This document shows positions 38,573 through 50,554 of a DNA stretch of 64,000 nt, piece by piece; position 1 is the stretch's first letter; each line of letters begins with the position of its first letter. Source of the stretch: Solanum dulcamara. Its lineage: Eukaryota; Streptophyta; Magnoliopsida; Solanales; Solanaceae. The stretch is taken from the NCBI RefSeq assembly GCF_947179165.1, contig NC_077240.1, forward strand, positions 6,126,001 through 6,190,000. Reading direction: 5' to 3'. Both the position numbers and the translations under genes were made by a program. Below the pieces are notes generated by a model. That model searched no databases and had not been told where the DNA came from. It was given only the letters and a program-made list of their open reading frames with translations.

Positions 38573-41265
38573 CTTCCTGCTATTATTAATAACGACATAT
38601 ATATTTTTTTGAAAAGCAGGGTGCTAATTTGATTAATCTTTTCACAATTGTTAATTAATCAAAGTATACGTGAAGTCCACTTCTCAAAATCATGAGCTGT
38701 ACTGCTTTTCCCTTGACCGACGGCTGTTAAAATCATATACTTTTTCATCTTTCAATTATTTTTCTCTCCATTCCAAAATAGTTGTTACGTTTTATTTTTT
38801 TTAGAATTTATTTTTAAAGACAAATTAAATTATATTAATTTAATATTTCAAAACTAAAACTTAAATATTTAAAAATTATACATTATAATTTTTTATATCA
38901 ATATAATAAAAAAATACATCTTAAAATAGATTGAAATTCCTATTATTTAACTCTTAAAAAGAAAATTGTGATAAGTATTTTGAAAAAGAGTAAATCTTAA
39001 ATATATGGGAAGGCATGCATGTGGCTCCGCTATGATTTTGATTCATTGAGCTCGCGCATCTTAATGGTTATTACATTGTTTTAGTACCACCACTAATATA
39101 AGTGGCAACCTGAGAATTTTTCATTAGAGGTAGTTTCCAAAGACACATGCTTGTACATATCTTATATGTATCAGAAAAGTCACTTATTATTTGCTATTTC
39201 ACCTAAAAGGTCACTCAAGCGCCTAAAAAATATTATATTCAACCACTTTTTAATTCTGAATAAACTCCTTTTGAATGCAAGAACATGATGCGATACCAGG
39301 TGCTCATTCCTATGATTGAATTTGTGACAAAAAAGAAGTCAAGTGTGAATGAGGTGTGGCTACTTAATTCCTTTATGTTGCTTTGCTACTCTCCCGGGAT
39401 TAGTGATGCTTTCATGGGTCCCTTCCACCACCTCCACCTCCATACATTAAAGAATTCAACCACGAATTCCTCTTCTCTTTCCCAATTTTCGGTATAAAAC
39501 ATTAAAAAAAATAGGTGAAATTCATTTATTTAAAATTAAATGAATTTATGTGACAAAATAAAATTAAAAATATGATGCTTTTGAGTGATGATTTTTATGT
39601 GGTCTAAAATAGAAAATATTTTTTCTGTGCTAATTCTTAAATTTGAATGACTTTTATATAGCAAAAAATTGAAAATACGTTTTGTATGATAAATTCACAT
39701 TTTAATAGTCACCGGGTGAAATTTACTCGAATTTTGCTCCCACTTCTTCTTCTGTCTCTCTCTCTTCTTTTTTTTTTTGGTTAAGCACTCGTTCTCGATG
39801 GACTTCAATTTTGTTTTTTTGTTCATGTTAATATTCACAGTTTCACACAAAGAGCTTTTTTGCCATTGTTGTTGGGAAGTCAACAATATTTATTTTAAAA
39901 AATTAAAATGTTTGATCAATTAGCAAAATTATTTTTAAATAGAAAGAAAAATAATTTTTTTATTGTTGGGAATAAATTAAAAATTTCTGATTCTTAAAGA
40001 AAAGCAGAAGCAGAAAGCAGAAACACAATTATTTTTTTTCAAGATCAAAATATCCATGCCATATATACATATTTGTCAATATGTCTCTTATACTTATTTT
40101 TTTTTGTGGTAAATTTTTCGTATGTAGTGATTTAATTTGTGTAATGATTTTTAAATTTATTTTGTTTGATATTTTTAATTACATTTAAATCATGTTAATA
40201 TTATATTAATATTTTTTTATTTATCTATGTATAATATTGAATGAAAATTTGAACATGTACATTTTAATTTAATAAAAATAAAAATTAAATTAATTTTTTT
40301 ATAAGAGATATTTAAAATAATTTCTCTCTACAAAATTCATTAATACTTATTTTTTTGTAATTTGACTCTCAAAAACACTTTTTTAAAAAATTAGCAGAAC
40401 ACAATTTGTTTATAAAAAATACTTTTCAAATGAATCAGCCAAACACAAATTATTTTGTTTCAAAATCACTTTTCTAAAATTTTATTTTAAAAAAGTACTT
40501 CAAAAAATAAACAATTTTTAGCAGTAATGCCAAACAGACTCTTACCGGTGCATACATGCACTTAGAGAGCATTTTTATGCCTTTCGGCCTCGTAACCTTA
40601 TTTACATATATACATAATTCACCAATAAGTATATGTTTGTGTTTGGAATTAAGTGGTAGACTATTAGACAAGAGTTCTTTTTGGTTAGCTTGCAGTTCCA
40701 GCAGAAAGATTTCACGTGGGATATAAAGCAGCAGCATTTTTCTACATATTTGCACAACCTTTACGAGGAGAGGAAATAGTTTTCAAACCCAAAAAATGAT
40801 TTGGTCCACACAAGTTTGGGAATAAACTTAATTCGTATTGCCCATAAAAAGATCTTCAAATATATCAAAAAGTGTGACTTTGAGGTTCTTTGGGACCAAT
40901 CCAACTCACATTCCAATCATATCACAAGCATGCCTTGGGCTTTGGCATGCCCTCTTTAATTGAGTGATATTTAACAAAGAATTTCCTAAACTGCATCCTA
41001 ATAATATTCGACATGTAACTTTTGAATACTTAAAACCTTAAATTAAAAAAATGCATTCGTTTATTTCGATTTAGTTTCGAAATTTAGCTAGCTCAATGAC
41101 AATTGAATTACTGCTATAGCAATTTACATTTCAATGAAGCAATTGCACCCCATCAGCATAGATGTTACAGTTACTTTCTTCAAGACATCAAAACTCTTAC
41201 AAAGTGGAAGGAAAAAATAAAGGAATTTACGTGGAATGCAACTAGATATATATAATACAATAGTA
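38573..41265. other. AT-rich spacer downstream of the PP2C gene
   Basis: No gene was recognised. It contains a MITE-like fragment at about 38760-38940 ('ctccattccaaaatagttgt'). Small ORFs at 39285-39497, 39695-39886 and 40474-40755 have no recognisable product. The right end (about 41100-41265) is the likely PP2C 3' untranslated region. Confidence 0.4.
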
Positions 41266-44200
41266 CTAGTTGTCATTTGACATGATTACCTTTTGAATTA
41301 CGGATACAATGACAACCACATCATCGCGCTTGCCACCAGTATACCCAAAATATCCGGCTGCTTGAGCTGCATCAGCAAATGGACTTCTCCCTGAAGTAGA
41401 ACTACCCACTTGTTGCACTCTTGTTGCCAAAATCTCCGCAGTTTCCTAAAGAAGAAAAAAGAGACCATATAAAGACTTTGCAGTTACATACAAGAAATGT
41501 GATTTAATTACACGATGGATTTTGGAGGAGCAATCCTAAAATTAATCTGAAAGTTTGCAGGTCGTAGAGGAGCTTGGATACTCGCACAACCAAAAGGAGA
41601 GGTTAGTGCTTGTCCATGTTGTGACAGAAATACCAAAACCTGAAGCACTTGGTAGAACAATTTAATAAAACTAAAACAATCTTTTCCAGTAAAAAAGGTG
41701 TCATCTCTTTGTGTTCAGCTATAGCGTGAACCCCCATATCTAGAACTTATGGTCTTACATTTATAAATGGAAAAAGAGACATAAGTCATGCATTCGAGCT
41801 AAAGCCTTTGACTTTCTTTGCTGCGTAAATAGACGGCCACTAACCAACTTGACTCTATTGATTTTGAAATTAACTGCATCCATTATTGCTCTAAGAAGAA
41901 GTTGTCACCTTCGGATAGCACCCAAAAAACAAGAAAACAATAGTACCATTTCATAGAAGGTAAGACAAGAAAATGTAAAAAAAAATAGCACTAACACCTG
42001 AGGACTTTTGTCAGCTTCCAGTGACCTTGAGACGATTGACACTATTTCTTGATCATATAAGTTGTCAAAAAGTGCATCTGTTGCAGTGACAATGACGTCC
42101 CCTTCATCTAACTCTATCTTGTATTCCTGAAGCATAAGGTGCAATGCACAAGAAATGGAGTAATTTCTAGATACAAGCTTGGATACATCTCTCTTGCCTC
42201 ATTCAACATGTGCACATACATACCTCCAGAAATTGAGATGGATCATCGCCTTTATCAATTTGTATGGGCAAATTGAATTCATGAAGCATGGGTGATGACT
42301 TCCTATAAACACGGCCATTCCTTACTATGATAAATCCAGAGTCGCCAATATTAGCCACATAAAGAGCCTGCTAACAATAAATTTCATTTCAAAATAAGTT
42401 CATGAGTGAGCATTCATAAATACTTGTCATGATTTTCTTCTGGCATATAAGCACATTGATGAACTGGAAGATTGTTCCAGTAACATGTCAGCAATCAATA
42501 TCCTTAGCAAAAGTTTCTCACCGTACAGCAGTGTTAACTTCCTAATACTCTTATATTGCTATTAAGTGCACACATACGACAATGATATCTTTTAGATGAA
42601 AACCGTTAGCAAGTTGTCGAATTTAAAGAATAAGACATTTCAAAGTTAAAACAACGCCGATTGTTACTGCAGAATATGAAATTGAAGGTTTCTCCCTTTT
42701 TGACTCGTTGAAAAACAAAAGCTAGAGAAAGCAAAGAGCATGATACTAAAAAGAGTTCAAATCGAGTTTTCAGCTTAATTCATTCAAATGTCAATCCATA
42801 ATGAATTTACAAACATATTGGTGTGTGTGAGCTGAAAGCGAGCCTTGGAGCATCAGTAAAGTTGTCTTCATGTGACTTATAGCTCAATGGTTCGATCTGT
42901 GTAATCAGCCAATGATACTTGTATTTGTATCAGAGTAGGCCACCTACATCACACCCCCTTGAGATGTGGCCCTTTCTCAAACCCTGTGTGAATGTGGGAA
43001 GCTTCGTGCACCGGACTATGCTTTTATAGGTATGTGTGAGGTGTTGTGTAGCATAAGACAGACATATTAATTTTGTAATGAATATACCTTTCCATCAAAA
43101 TGAGCAATCAAGACTGTTGAAGATCCTGGGGAATCTGTTTTTGAGACGCTCAGATTAAGAACTTGCTTAGGGTCATTTATTGAATCCTTGTCACATTGAG
43201 AAACAATGAATTCACTATTTTGCATGAGTTCCTGGGCATATACTCCTGGATCACTCCCTGAGTAATAAAAGGCACATTCTCTTAAAATAGACATATACTA
43301 AAATGCTCCGGGACTTGATCATCAATGAGTTGGAAAATATCACTAGGTGCCTCTAACCTTCTAAAATTCCATGGAAGTTAATTCATGAATTCCACTCTGA
43401 ACTCAAGGCTATACAGGTGCCATGCATGATAGAAAAACAAGTCAGAGAGCAATTACCTTCCAATGACCAGGAACCAACTCCATCGGCTACCCCTAGCCAC
43501 TTTCCACAAGCAATAAAGTATGCTTCATGTCCACCTGCGAATGCCTGGTTTATTTATTGTTTTTCGAATTTCTTACTCATAAATCATGATGTTTTATTCG
43601 CTACAAGAAAATAATAATCAATATCTTTTGACTTATATTCCAAATTCAATTTTAATGAATAAACATTTACTTCATCTGGAAATTCAAAACTTGTGAGTAT
43701 ATATTTAAAAGCTGAACTACCTTTTTTGTGCATCTTAATAGTAAAAATACCATAAAACTCAATTCAACCTTATGACTAAGTGATCACTTTTAATTTCAAA
43801 AATTGAAAATTATAAGAAAGGCATATCTGAAATACCTTGGAGGGATATTGTAGTAAAGTAGCACCAGAAGACAGAATTAATTCTGCTGCTGCTGGTGTAG
43901 CTTCCTTGCTGTTGAAAATGAGAGCATTGGACATCAGATGCATTACTACTAGCTCAAAGTAAACATAAGGACATTACCCTCTTAATCTTTTATGATGTAT
44001 AGGGGGCAATGTTGCCAAAATAAGCTACTCCTATTTGTTAAAGGATATAACATGTGTGTTGCTCTACAACAGTATAATACTAAAGAAACGTGTAAACAAA
44101 ATAACTCTTAACATCAACAATCTTTAACGAATTTAGCAACATATATATCTAAAGAATTTAGAATATGAATACCTGCTATCAAAGACTTCTGAAGATTCAT

Positions 44201-47129
44201 CCTCAGCAACTTCATGACCAGACACTTCCATGATCCCAGTGTTTTCTACATCTTCCTTTCTTTCCTCTTCCAAGGATAAGCTAGGCAAATTTGCATCTGG
44301 CTGAGAAAAGTATAGAAGGGAATAAATTATAGCTGCAGTGTGCTGGAAGAACCAGTTCATTTTGCTCCCAAACAACACACTCAAGCATGTAATTATATGA
44401 AGAGGCGTACATGGAATCTTTCAAGTACCAAATATGTTCTAACCAAATCTTTAGGATAGTGATCAATGTTAAAGTAGCGTAAGATGGCTAACTACTTGGT
44501 CAAAAAGATAGCATCAAATATGAGAAATATTAACCAGGAAATTGCTGATGAATTACTAATTTGATGAAAGCATAAGTTCTAAAGCACAATCAAAGTGAAA
44601 GTTGATAACTGAAGTAAAAGCTTTCTGTGACCAGGTTTTGACCAACTAGTGTGTGTGACAATCACCCAACTTGCATACTACTAGCATAGGAGAAGAATAA
44701 CAGATCACTGTGTTGGAAACTAGAGAAAGAAGGGACTTGTATGAAAGAGAAGAGGGATGCTAAAGTGTTTCACCAATAGCAGCTTCTTTGATGACACATA
44801 TCCATTATACCTTTGTACATATGTCTCTAACTCACTATGATATCATGTAGTAATGTGATTTCACAATTCCAAATTCCAATAAACATTCCATCTTGTATAC
44901 TATTCTATTGAGATAAAAAACCAACAACTAGGTGTTACGCTAATTAACTACGAGAATTTCGAACTTGAAGGTTAAAAAAAACAGCCATGATGAAATTATA
45001 ATTTGTTGATTCTTCAATCATCAGTGCACTTGGAGGAATAATAAAGTTTTCAAATGCTGCACGCCAACAAACATCTAGTAGCATTTAAAACCAAGTTTAC
45101 CGTATCTAGTTGAGCTTGAAGATCAGCCTTATTGTAGCTTAACTCAGAGAGGAGTCTTGCAAAGGAGCATGTTAAATACATAACTAGAATAAATAAGAAT
45201 ATGACGTATATGCTGCTCTTAATTCAGGAATTGCCACATATTGCACAATATACACCAGTCTATAATAAATGCCTAAATCACAACATCGGCCAGATAACAT
45301 TTGATGCACAAATTATTAAACCACAGTCCAAATTAATCTGTTTAGGTGACTTCATCTGATCCACAATAAGATTACCATATACATGAAGAAAGAGCAATCA
45401 GAGCACTGTAATGACACGCACATAATTTACCACGTCAAAACTTATTGATAGGTGGATAGAACTCACTGGTAATGGACTTTCACCTTCATTAGACTCTGAT
45501 ATTAGGTTTTGATCAACTTCCTCATCAAGAATTGGTTCAGCCCCCAGCTTAGGAGACAGAGGCATTGCTTCAATCACATTAGTCTCACCACTATCCTTGA
45601 AGGTACTAATTTGGGAAGCCTGATCTTCTGTAAATACAGACAAATTACTCAGCTCGGTTAGATCATCATTTTCAAAATTAAGGACTTCGATACTCTGGTC
45701 TTCAGCATCCATAGACAAATGTCTAATATCAGGATTCTCTGGACTAATTTCATCAACAACAGTTTCAGTATTCCCCTGATTAATTCCCCCTGGAACATTC
45801 TCTGGACAAATTTCGTCAACAACAGTTTCAGTATTCCCCAGATCAATTCCATCAGGAGCATTGTCTGAACTAATTTCGTCAACAACAGTTTCAGTATTCC
45901 CCAGATGAATTCCCTCGGGAGCATTCTCGGGACTAATTTCGCCAACAGTTTCAGTATCCCCCAGATTAATTCTCTCGGGAGTAATCTCTAGATTAATTTC
46001 ATCAACAACAGTTTCAGTATTCCCCAGATTAATTACCTCGGGAGCGCTCTCTACGGGCTCTTCCATCATAGGATCAATATTTTCAGATACTTGTTGAGTC
46101 TGTTGGACAATCTCAATATAATCCTCGGCTGCCTCAATTTCACTCAAAGCAGTACCATTTTCCATCAAAGGATTTGAATCATCGTGACAATCCTTGTCAC
46201 CATCGTTCTCTGTCAATTGACTTGAACCTTCTCCCTCAGATTCTTCAATTTCCTTAGTGTTTACCAAGTCAGAATATTCAGGCATTGCTGCAGGTGAACT
46301 TAAAAGAGGTGACTTGTCATCATCCAATTCTTCAAATGATTCATCACTTGATTGACCCTTCACTTCTTCCTCAATTTCCAAAGAAGGATTGGAATTATCT
46401 GGTGGTGGAACTGAAGCTTCACTATCATTTTTCTTTTTAAAAATCTCCTCAACATGTCCTGCATTCTCAATATCGACTTCAGCCACAGATTGATCTTGAA
46501 TTCGTAGAGGTGAAACCAAACCAATTTCATCAGCGGGAAAATCTTCACACAATCCAATCTCTTTTTCAACAAAATCATTACTCCTGTTGTTAGTTGCTAC
46601 TGATTCAGAGACACCAGCATCAGTGGCCACAGTCACAGCCTGACCCTCGGCTTCTCTCTCTACTTTCTTGACAATGACTTCTCTCTCATTACCACCATGT
46701 AAAACCTTCACCACACTAACTTCCTCCTCACCATCCCTTTCCACCTCTTCAACCCCCAAAAGGGGTTCCTCCAATTCATTCTCTTTCGCTACCTCGCTTG
46801 GGTCCCCAAACCGAAACAGTACAGTGCCATCAGAATGCTCTGCCACACCCCCAAAAGATAAAACATCAAAAATTGGGAAAAGAACATATTTTTATCACAT
46901 GAGAGAAAGAAAACAAGCAATTTAAAAAGGAAAACATACCATGGGTGGAGATGACATCAATATTTGGGGAAGTGGGTGTGGAGCAGAAAGCAATGTGAAG
47001 TGGTTTTCTTCTTCCTCTTCTTCTGACAGGAGTTGGGTAGTGAAGGGAAACAAGTGGGAGTAAAAGGAAGGGTTTTTGAGCAGAAAAATAGGTGGCAAAG
47101 AATTGAGAACCTGTTAAGGAATCAGCCAT
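41266..47129 (-). CDS. Plastid-type PP2C protein phosphatase with long acidic N-terminus
   Basis: Ten supported exons on the minus strand: 46940-47129, 45467-46839, 44173-44300, 43836-43908, 43457-43544, 43088-43257, 42224-42367, 41998-42126 and 41266-41445, plus an optional in-frame 42-base exon at 45101-45142. Without the optional exon the protein has 824 residues. The start [20 protein letters not shown] is followed by an S/R-rich stretch that fits a chloroplast transit peptide. Exon 2 encodes a long acidic, low-complexity region with 22-23-residue repeats. The C-terminal half is a PP2C catalytic domain with motif pieces [11 protein letters not shown] (metal-binding Asp), [44 protein letters not shown] and [14 protein letters not shown]2Cs are Mn/Mg-dependent Ser/Thr phosphatases. 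Length and layout are like Arabidopsis At4g33500 (PP2C 62), from memory. Note Ala where many relatives have Gly in TD(G)LFDN; the effect is unknown. Confidence 0.87.
42845..43030 (+). mobile_element. SINE (Au-like) in a PP2C intron, antisense to the gene
   Basis: It is in the intron between the exons ending at 43088 and starting at 42367. It begins 'ttggagcatcagtaaagttg', has 'ggttcgatctgtgtaatcag' in the B-box position and ends 'cttcgtgcaccggactatgc'. The head and tail match the element at 5459-5640, although the middle is diverged. Confidence 0.6.
45735..46045 (-). repeat. In-frame coding tandem repeat in PP2C exon 2
   Basis: About five copies of a 66-69-base unit encode protein units around the core [10 protein letters not shown], each followed by a variable part ending in INLG-, IHLG-, IDLG- or INQG-like words. 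One copy has a shorter form (GDTETVGEI). Copy boundaries on the plus strand are marked by repeats of 'tcaacaacagtttcagtatt'. All copies keep the reading frame. Confidence 0.9.
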
Positions 47130-47966
47130 AACTATTATGACAACAAATGCATCTAGCAATTAAAGATAGAATATTTTAGTTGAAGATGAGTTGTTTTTGT
47201 GGATAGATGTTCATGTCTTTTCTTTTCTTGGGAGTGATGATGGTCGTTGTTTTCTGTTTGGTTTTACCCGGGAAAAACGGGTTTTGGCTACCTGGAAACT
47301 CTCAAATACCACCACCGATTCTCAATTGCTATATGGGCCGCAAACCCAAATGAGATCTTTGTTATTGCTTTCTCTAAAATGGTCCTATCGTAGTGGTTAA
47401 TTTGTCTTTCAAGCTTATAAATTTTAATTTTTTATTAAGTGTTGCTTTGCCTAAAATGGTCCTATTGTAGATATCTTTTGAGTGATACAGTATTACTTGA
47501 TTATTATTCACGGATAAAGAATATACAAATGAAGTGGAGTGGGGAGAGGGTGTATAAAACCACATCATTTTCTCCCTTAGAATTTTTAGAACTTAACTCT
47601 TGAGTTGCCCTTCTAGGTCCTAAGTTCATGGATTGCATTTTGCAAGTGTCATCACGAGTAATGTAATATAAAAGTATTAGACACTAATTATGAAAGCTAG
47701 GGCTGTTACAAATTACAAGTACTAGTACCTTAGCTTCATAGAACTTAGTGGAAGCTATGATACTCAATATCTTAAAATCAACACAACCTTTTAATTAACG
47801 ACATTTGCTGACACAAAAAAGAAGAGAAAAATCTTTAGTTCAAGCATTTGAGAGGTTGTGTTTTTTTTTATGGGGGAGGGTGGGAGTGGGTGGGTGTTAC
47901 AGATCATATATGCATACAGTACAGGAGTAACAACTAAGACAGAGAATCAAAACTAAAGGAGAAAGA
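47130..47966. other. Divergent promoter region between PP2C and CP24, left part
   Basis: PP2C (minus) and the first CP24 gene (plus) point away from each other, so their promoters share this spacer. No gene was recognised. A local repeat, 'aaaatggtcctatcgtag' near 47378 and 'aaaatggtcctattgtag' near 47453, occurs with a spacing of about 75 bp. Purine-rich and G-rich sequence lies at 47860-47900. Confidence 0.4.
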
Positions 47967-48215
47967 AGTGTCCACGTGTATGGTACAAACAAGGGACATA
48001 GAGATGTAACTCAAGATCTTATTGGTCTGAAATCTATCCACCAGATTTCATGTGCAGATTTCATTTATCCTACTTGGCTCCTTACCATATGCCCCTTTTG
48101 ACCTCATAACCTTATATCTCTCTACTTCATTCAAAGTAGAGACACAACAAACCACCATCCAGATCTTTGCATAGCAGCTTATTACTATCATCCTATTCCT
48201 ACACATATACAAAAC
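47967..48215 (+). promoter_or_regulatory. Promoter of the first CP24 gene (light-response-type motifs)
   Basis: This block is strongly similar to 55144-55370 upstream of the second CP24 gene, while the sequence further upstream is not. Shared motifs, all seen: a G-box CACGTG at 47973-47978, a CCAAT-type word (ATTGG on this strand) at 48021-48025, and an I-box GGATAA (TTATCC on this strand) at 48065-48070. G-box and I-box pairs are known in light-regulated photosynthesis promoters. The transcription start was not located. Confidence 0.65.
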
Positions 48216-48219
48216 AAAC

Positions 48220-49185
48220 ATGGCTACAACATCTGCTGCAGTGCTTAATGGTTTGAGCTCCTCTTTCTTGACTGGTGGCAAGAAAAGTCAGGCCTTGTTA
48301 GGTGCTCCCCTTGCCGCCAGAGTTGGTGATGCTGCCACTCCCAAGAGGTTCATTGTGGTGGCTGCTGCTCCCAAGAAATCTTGGCTTCCTGGTGTAAAGG
48401 GTGGTGGCAATTTGGTTGACCCTGAGTGGCTCGATGGCTCGTAAGTTCACTTTATATATCCGACCCTCAACCCCCATCACCTAGAGATGAGTCTAGGATT
48501 TAGAATTGGTGTATTCAGAACATGTATATGTGGTTCGAGAAGAAAGTTTGATCCCTGAACTTGCTCAAGTTTTGTCTCTGCTCCTTTCCCCTGTTTCATT
48601 CTTTTGCAAAGGCTTAACGATATTTGAACTTGCAGGCTCCCTGGTGACTATGGTTTTGATCCACTTGGTCTTGGGAAGGACCCTGCATTCTTGAAATGGT
48701 ACAGAGAAGCTGAGCTCATTCATGGCAGATGGGCAATGGCTGCAGTAGTTGGCATCTTTGTTGGTCAAGCCTGGAGTGGCATTCCATGGTTCGAGGCAGG
48801 TGCTGACCCTGGTGCTATTGCACCTTTCTCTTTTGGATCACTTCTTGGCACTCAGCTTCTCCTCATGGGTTGGGTTGAGAGCAAAAGGTGGGTCGACTTC
48901 TTTGACCCTGACTCTCAGTCCATAGAATGGGCCACTCCATGGTCCAAGACTGCTGAGAACTTTGCCAACTTCACAGGCGAACAGGGTTACCCTGGTGGCA
49001 AATTCTTCGATCCTTTGGCATTAGCTGGTACGCTTAACAATGGAGTTTACATCCCAGACACAGAGAAGCTTGAGAGATTAAAGGTTGCTGAGATCAAACA
49101 TGCTAGACTTGCTATGTTAGCCATGTTAATTTTCTATTTTGAAGCAGGGCAAGGGAAGACACCCCTGGGAGCTCTTGGTTTGTAA
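48220..49185 (+). CDS. LHCB6: Chlorophyll a/b-binding protein CP24 of photosystem II (first copy)
   Basis: Two exons, 48220-48440 and 48636-49185, join in frame to 256 residues. CP24 (Lhcb6) is a minor antenna protein of photosystem II in the thylakoid membrane; it links outer LHCII trimers to the core and helps photoprotection. Visible: plastid transit peptide ([20 protein letters not shown]), mature N-terminus after about residue 50 ([20 protein letters not shown]), first helix with the chlorophyll-ligating [11 protein letters not shown] motif, and last helix with the matching [20 protein letters not shown]. Length and sequence match the tomato CP24 pair (CAP10A/CAP10B), but I cannot say which of the two this is. 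The intron is 195 bp. Confidence 0.96.
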
Positions 49186-49865
49186 CGGGTTTCATATTAA
49201 ACATTTCATTGTAAAGAGTCACTGGATGTAGAAAGAAGAAACCAAAGCTTGGATTTGCCCCCTTGAGAAAATTCAAAATCTTCCCTTGATACAGTTTATT
49301 ATCTTACATAATTTATATACTTCAAGAAAATAACATTGCTCTCGCCCAAGTAGGGCAGTATAACAATTGTAATGATATAGATACGGAGATATGGTAGTTA
49401 AAATTCCAATGGAATGATTCGAGAATCATCACTTAACATCTGAAGAACCCCGTTCAATAATGAGCATAATTTGCAGTCTCAAATAAAAATATGATCAAAA
49501 TGCAGGACAAACCTTCACAAGAGCATAATTCAACCAGGAAGGTAGCATTCTCAGTGAGTTGCTGCCTTCTGGGTTATAAGATCAAAAGCTCATACAATCA
49601 GAATAAGGATTATCTTTCCAATGCACGGAAGGACAAAGGGACCCGTGATCACATACAGGGAATTTGCATTCATCCTGAATGAAACAAACCATTTCATTTA
49701 GCCTTGGCAAGGAAATAAACCAAAAGCTCATAGTACTACTCTTCAGATGATCTTTTTTTTAAAGAAGAAAATCCCTAGTTTAACATTAATGAGGGCAGAT
49801 GGAGGGAGAAAACTGATCAAGCTGCCAGAAAGTTTCCTAATAATAGACTAATAGCTGCACAGCGT
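49186..49865 (+). repeat. Duplicated downstream flank of CP24 (copy 1)
   Basis: This spacer is colinear and clearly similar to 56239-56863 downstream of the second CP24 gene, for example 'aaccaaagcttggatt', 'gagcataatttgcagtctca' against 'gagtataatttgcagtcaca', and 'ggacaaagggacc'. It has no gene of its own. The small ORF at 49491-49682 is a chance ORF in this duplicated flank. Confidence 0.85.
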
Positions 49866-50093
49866 TACTCATACTGCCTGTAGCCATCAAGAACTCTCCC
49901 TTACAAACCACATTCCCTACTACATATGCCATTCCTTCCATCTTTGCTATTCCAAATTGTTTTTGCAGCTTGCTTGATCAGTGTCATTCTCGTCGCCAAA
50001 ATATCTCCAGCCACCAATGACTTCCTGAACCTTTGTCTATTACAGCAAAAGAAGTTCTCTCTGGAGTCTCCCACATCAGGTTACAAGCATAAA
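49866..50093 (-). pseudogene. FabZ last-exon fragment, frameshifted
   Basis: On the minus strand this matches exon 4 of the intact FabZ gene (56864-57115) over about 225 bases. Against that exon it has a 4-base insertion (at the 'cagcttgcttgatc' word), a 4-base deletion (at 'gaacctttgtct') and a 2-base deletion (at 'cagcaaaagaag'). The frame is therefore broken several times. Similarity stops about 24 bases short of the 5' end of the exon. It was carried here by the CP24 duplication and cannot encode a dehydratase. Confidence 0.9.
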
Positions 50094-50120
50094 GAATTTT
50101 ATTTTATCTTAGTATATACC

Positions 50121-50183
50121 ACAAAGTACAAGGTGTAGATATCTTATAATAATACAAAGTACAAGGTGTAGATATCTTATAAT
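50121..50183 (+). repeat. 33-bp direct tandem repeat
   Basis: Two copies of the 30-base word starting 'acaaagtacaaggtgtagat' lie at 50121-50150 and 50154-50183, with three bases between. It is 28 bp from the point where CP24/FabZ duplication similarity ends. Confidence 0.9.
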
Positions 50184-50554
50184 TTTTCCCAGAGGTAGTA
50201 TCACTTAATAGTCAACAGTTCCACTTCTTGTTCTGGAAATGTAGGATATCTTTGCATCCTAGTCTACTTAATAGGGTACCAAGAGTCACAAAAAATGCTT
50301 GCTCCTGTAATTTAGAAGACACCCAAATAAGACTTTATCCAGAGAAAAAACAAAAAACAAACAGTATCCACATCCCAATGGATATATTTTCCTCCTTAAG
50401 CAGCCGTGAGAACAATGTTTCTGATAAACTTGGAATATATGATCAAGTAAAATGAAATACCTTATGCCTGAGAGTTATACATCAACAAAAAAGCACACAA
50501 ACCATCAAAATTTAAAAAGCCAATTAAATGAGCGAGAAAACTGTTATATCAGCT
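50184..50554. other. Spacer between the duplication break and the LINE
   Basis: No gene was recognised. The plus-strand ORF at 50228-50455 has no recognisable similarity. The target duplication of the LINE was not found. Confidence 0.35.

Noticed and set aside
45658..45945. Leucine-rich minus-strand ORF of 95 residues inside PP2C exon 2.
   Set aside because: It is the PP2C repeat read in another frame; its repeats are only a shadow of the coding repeat.
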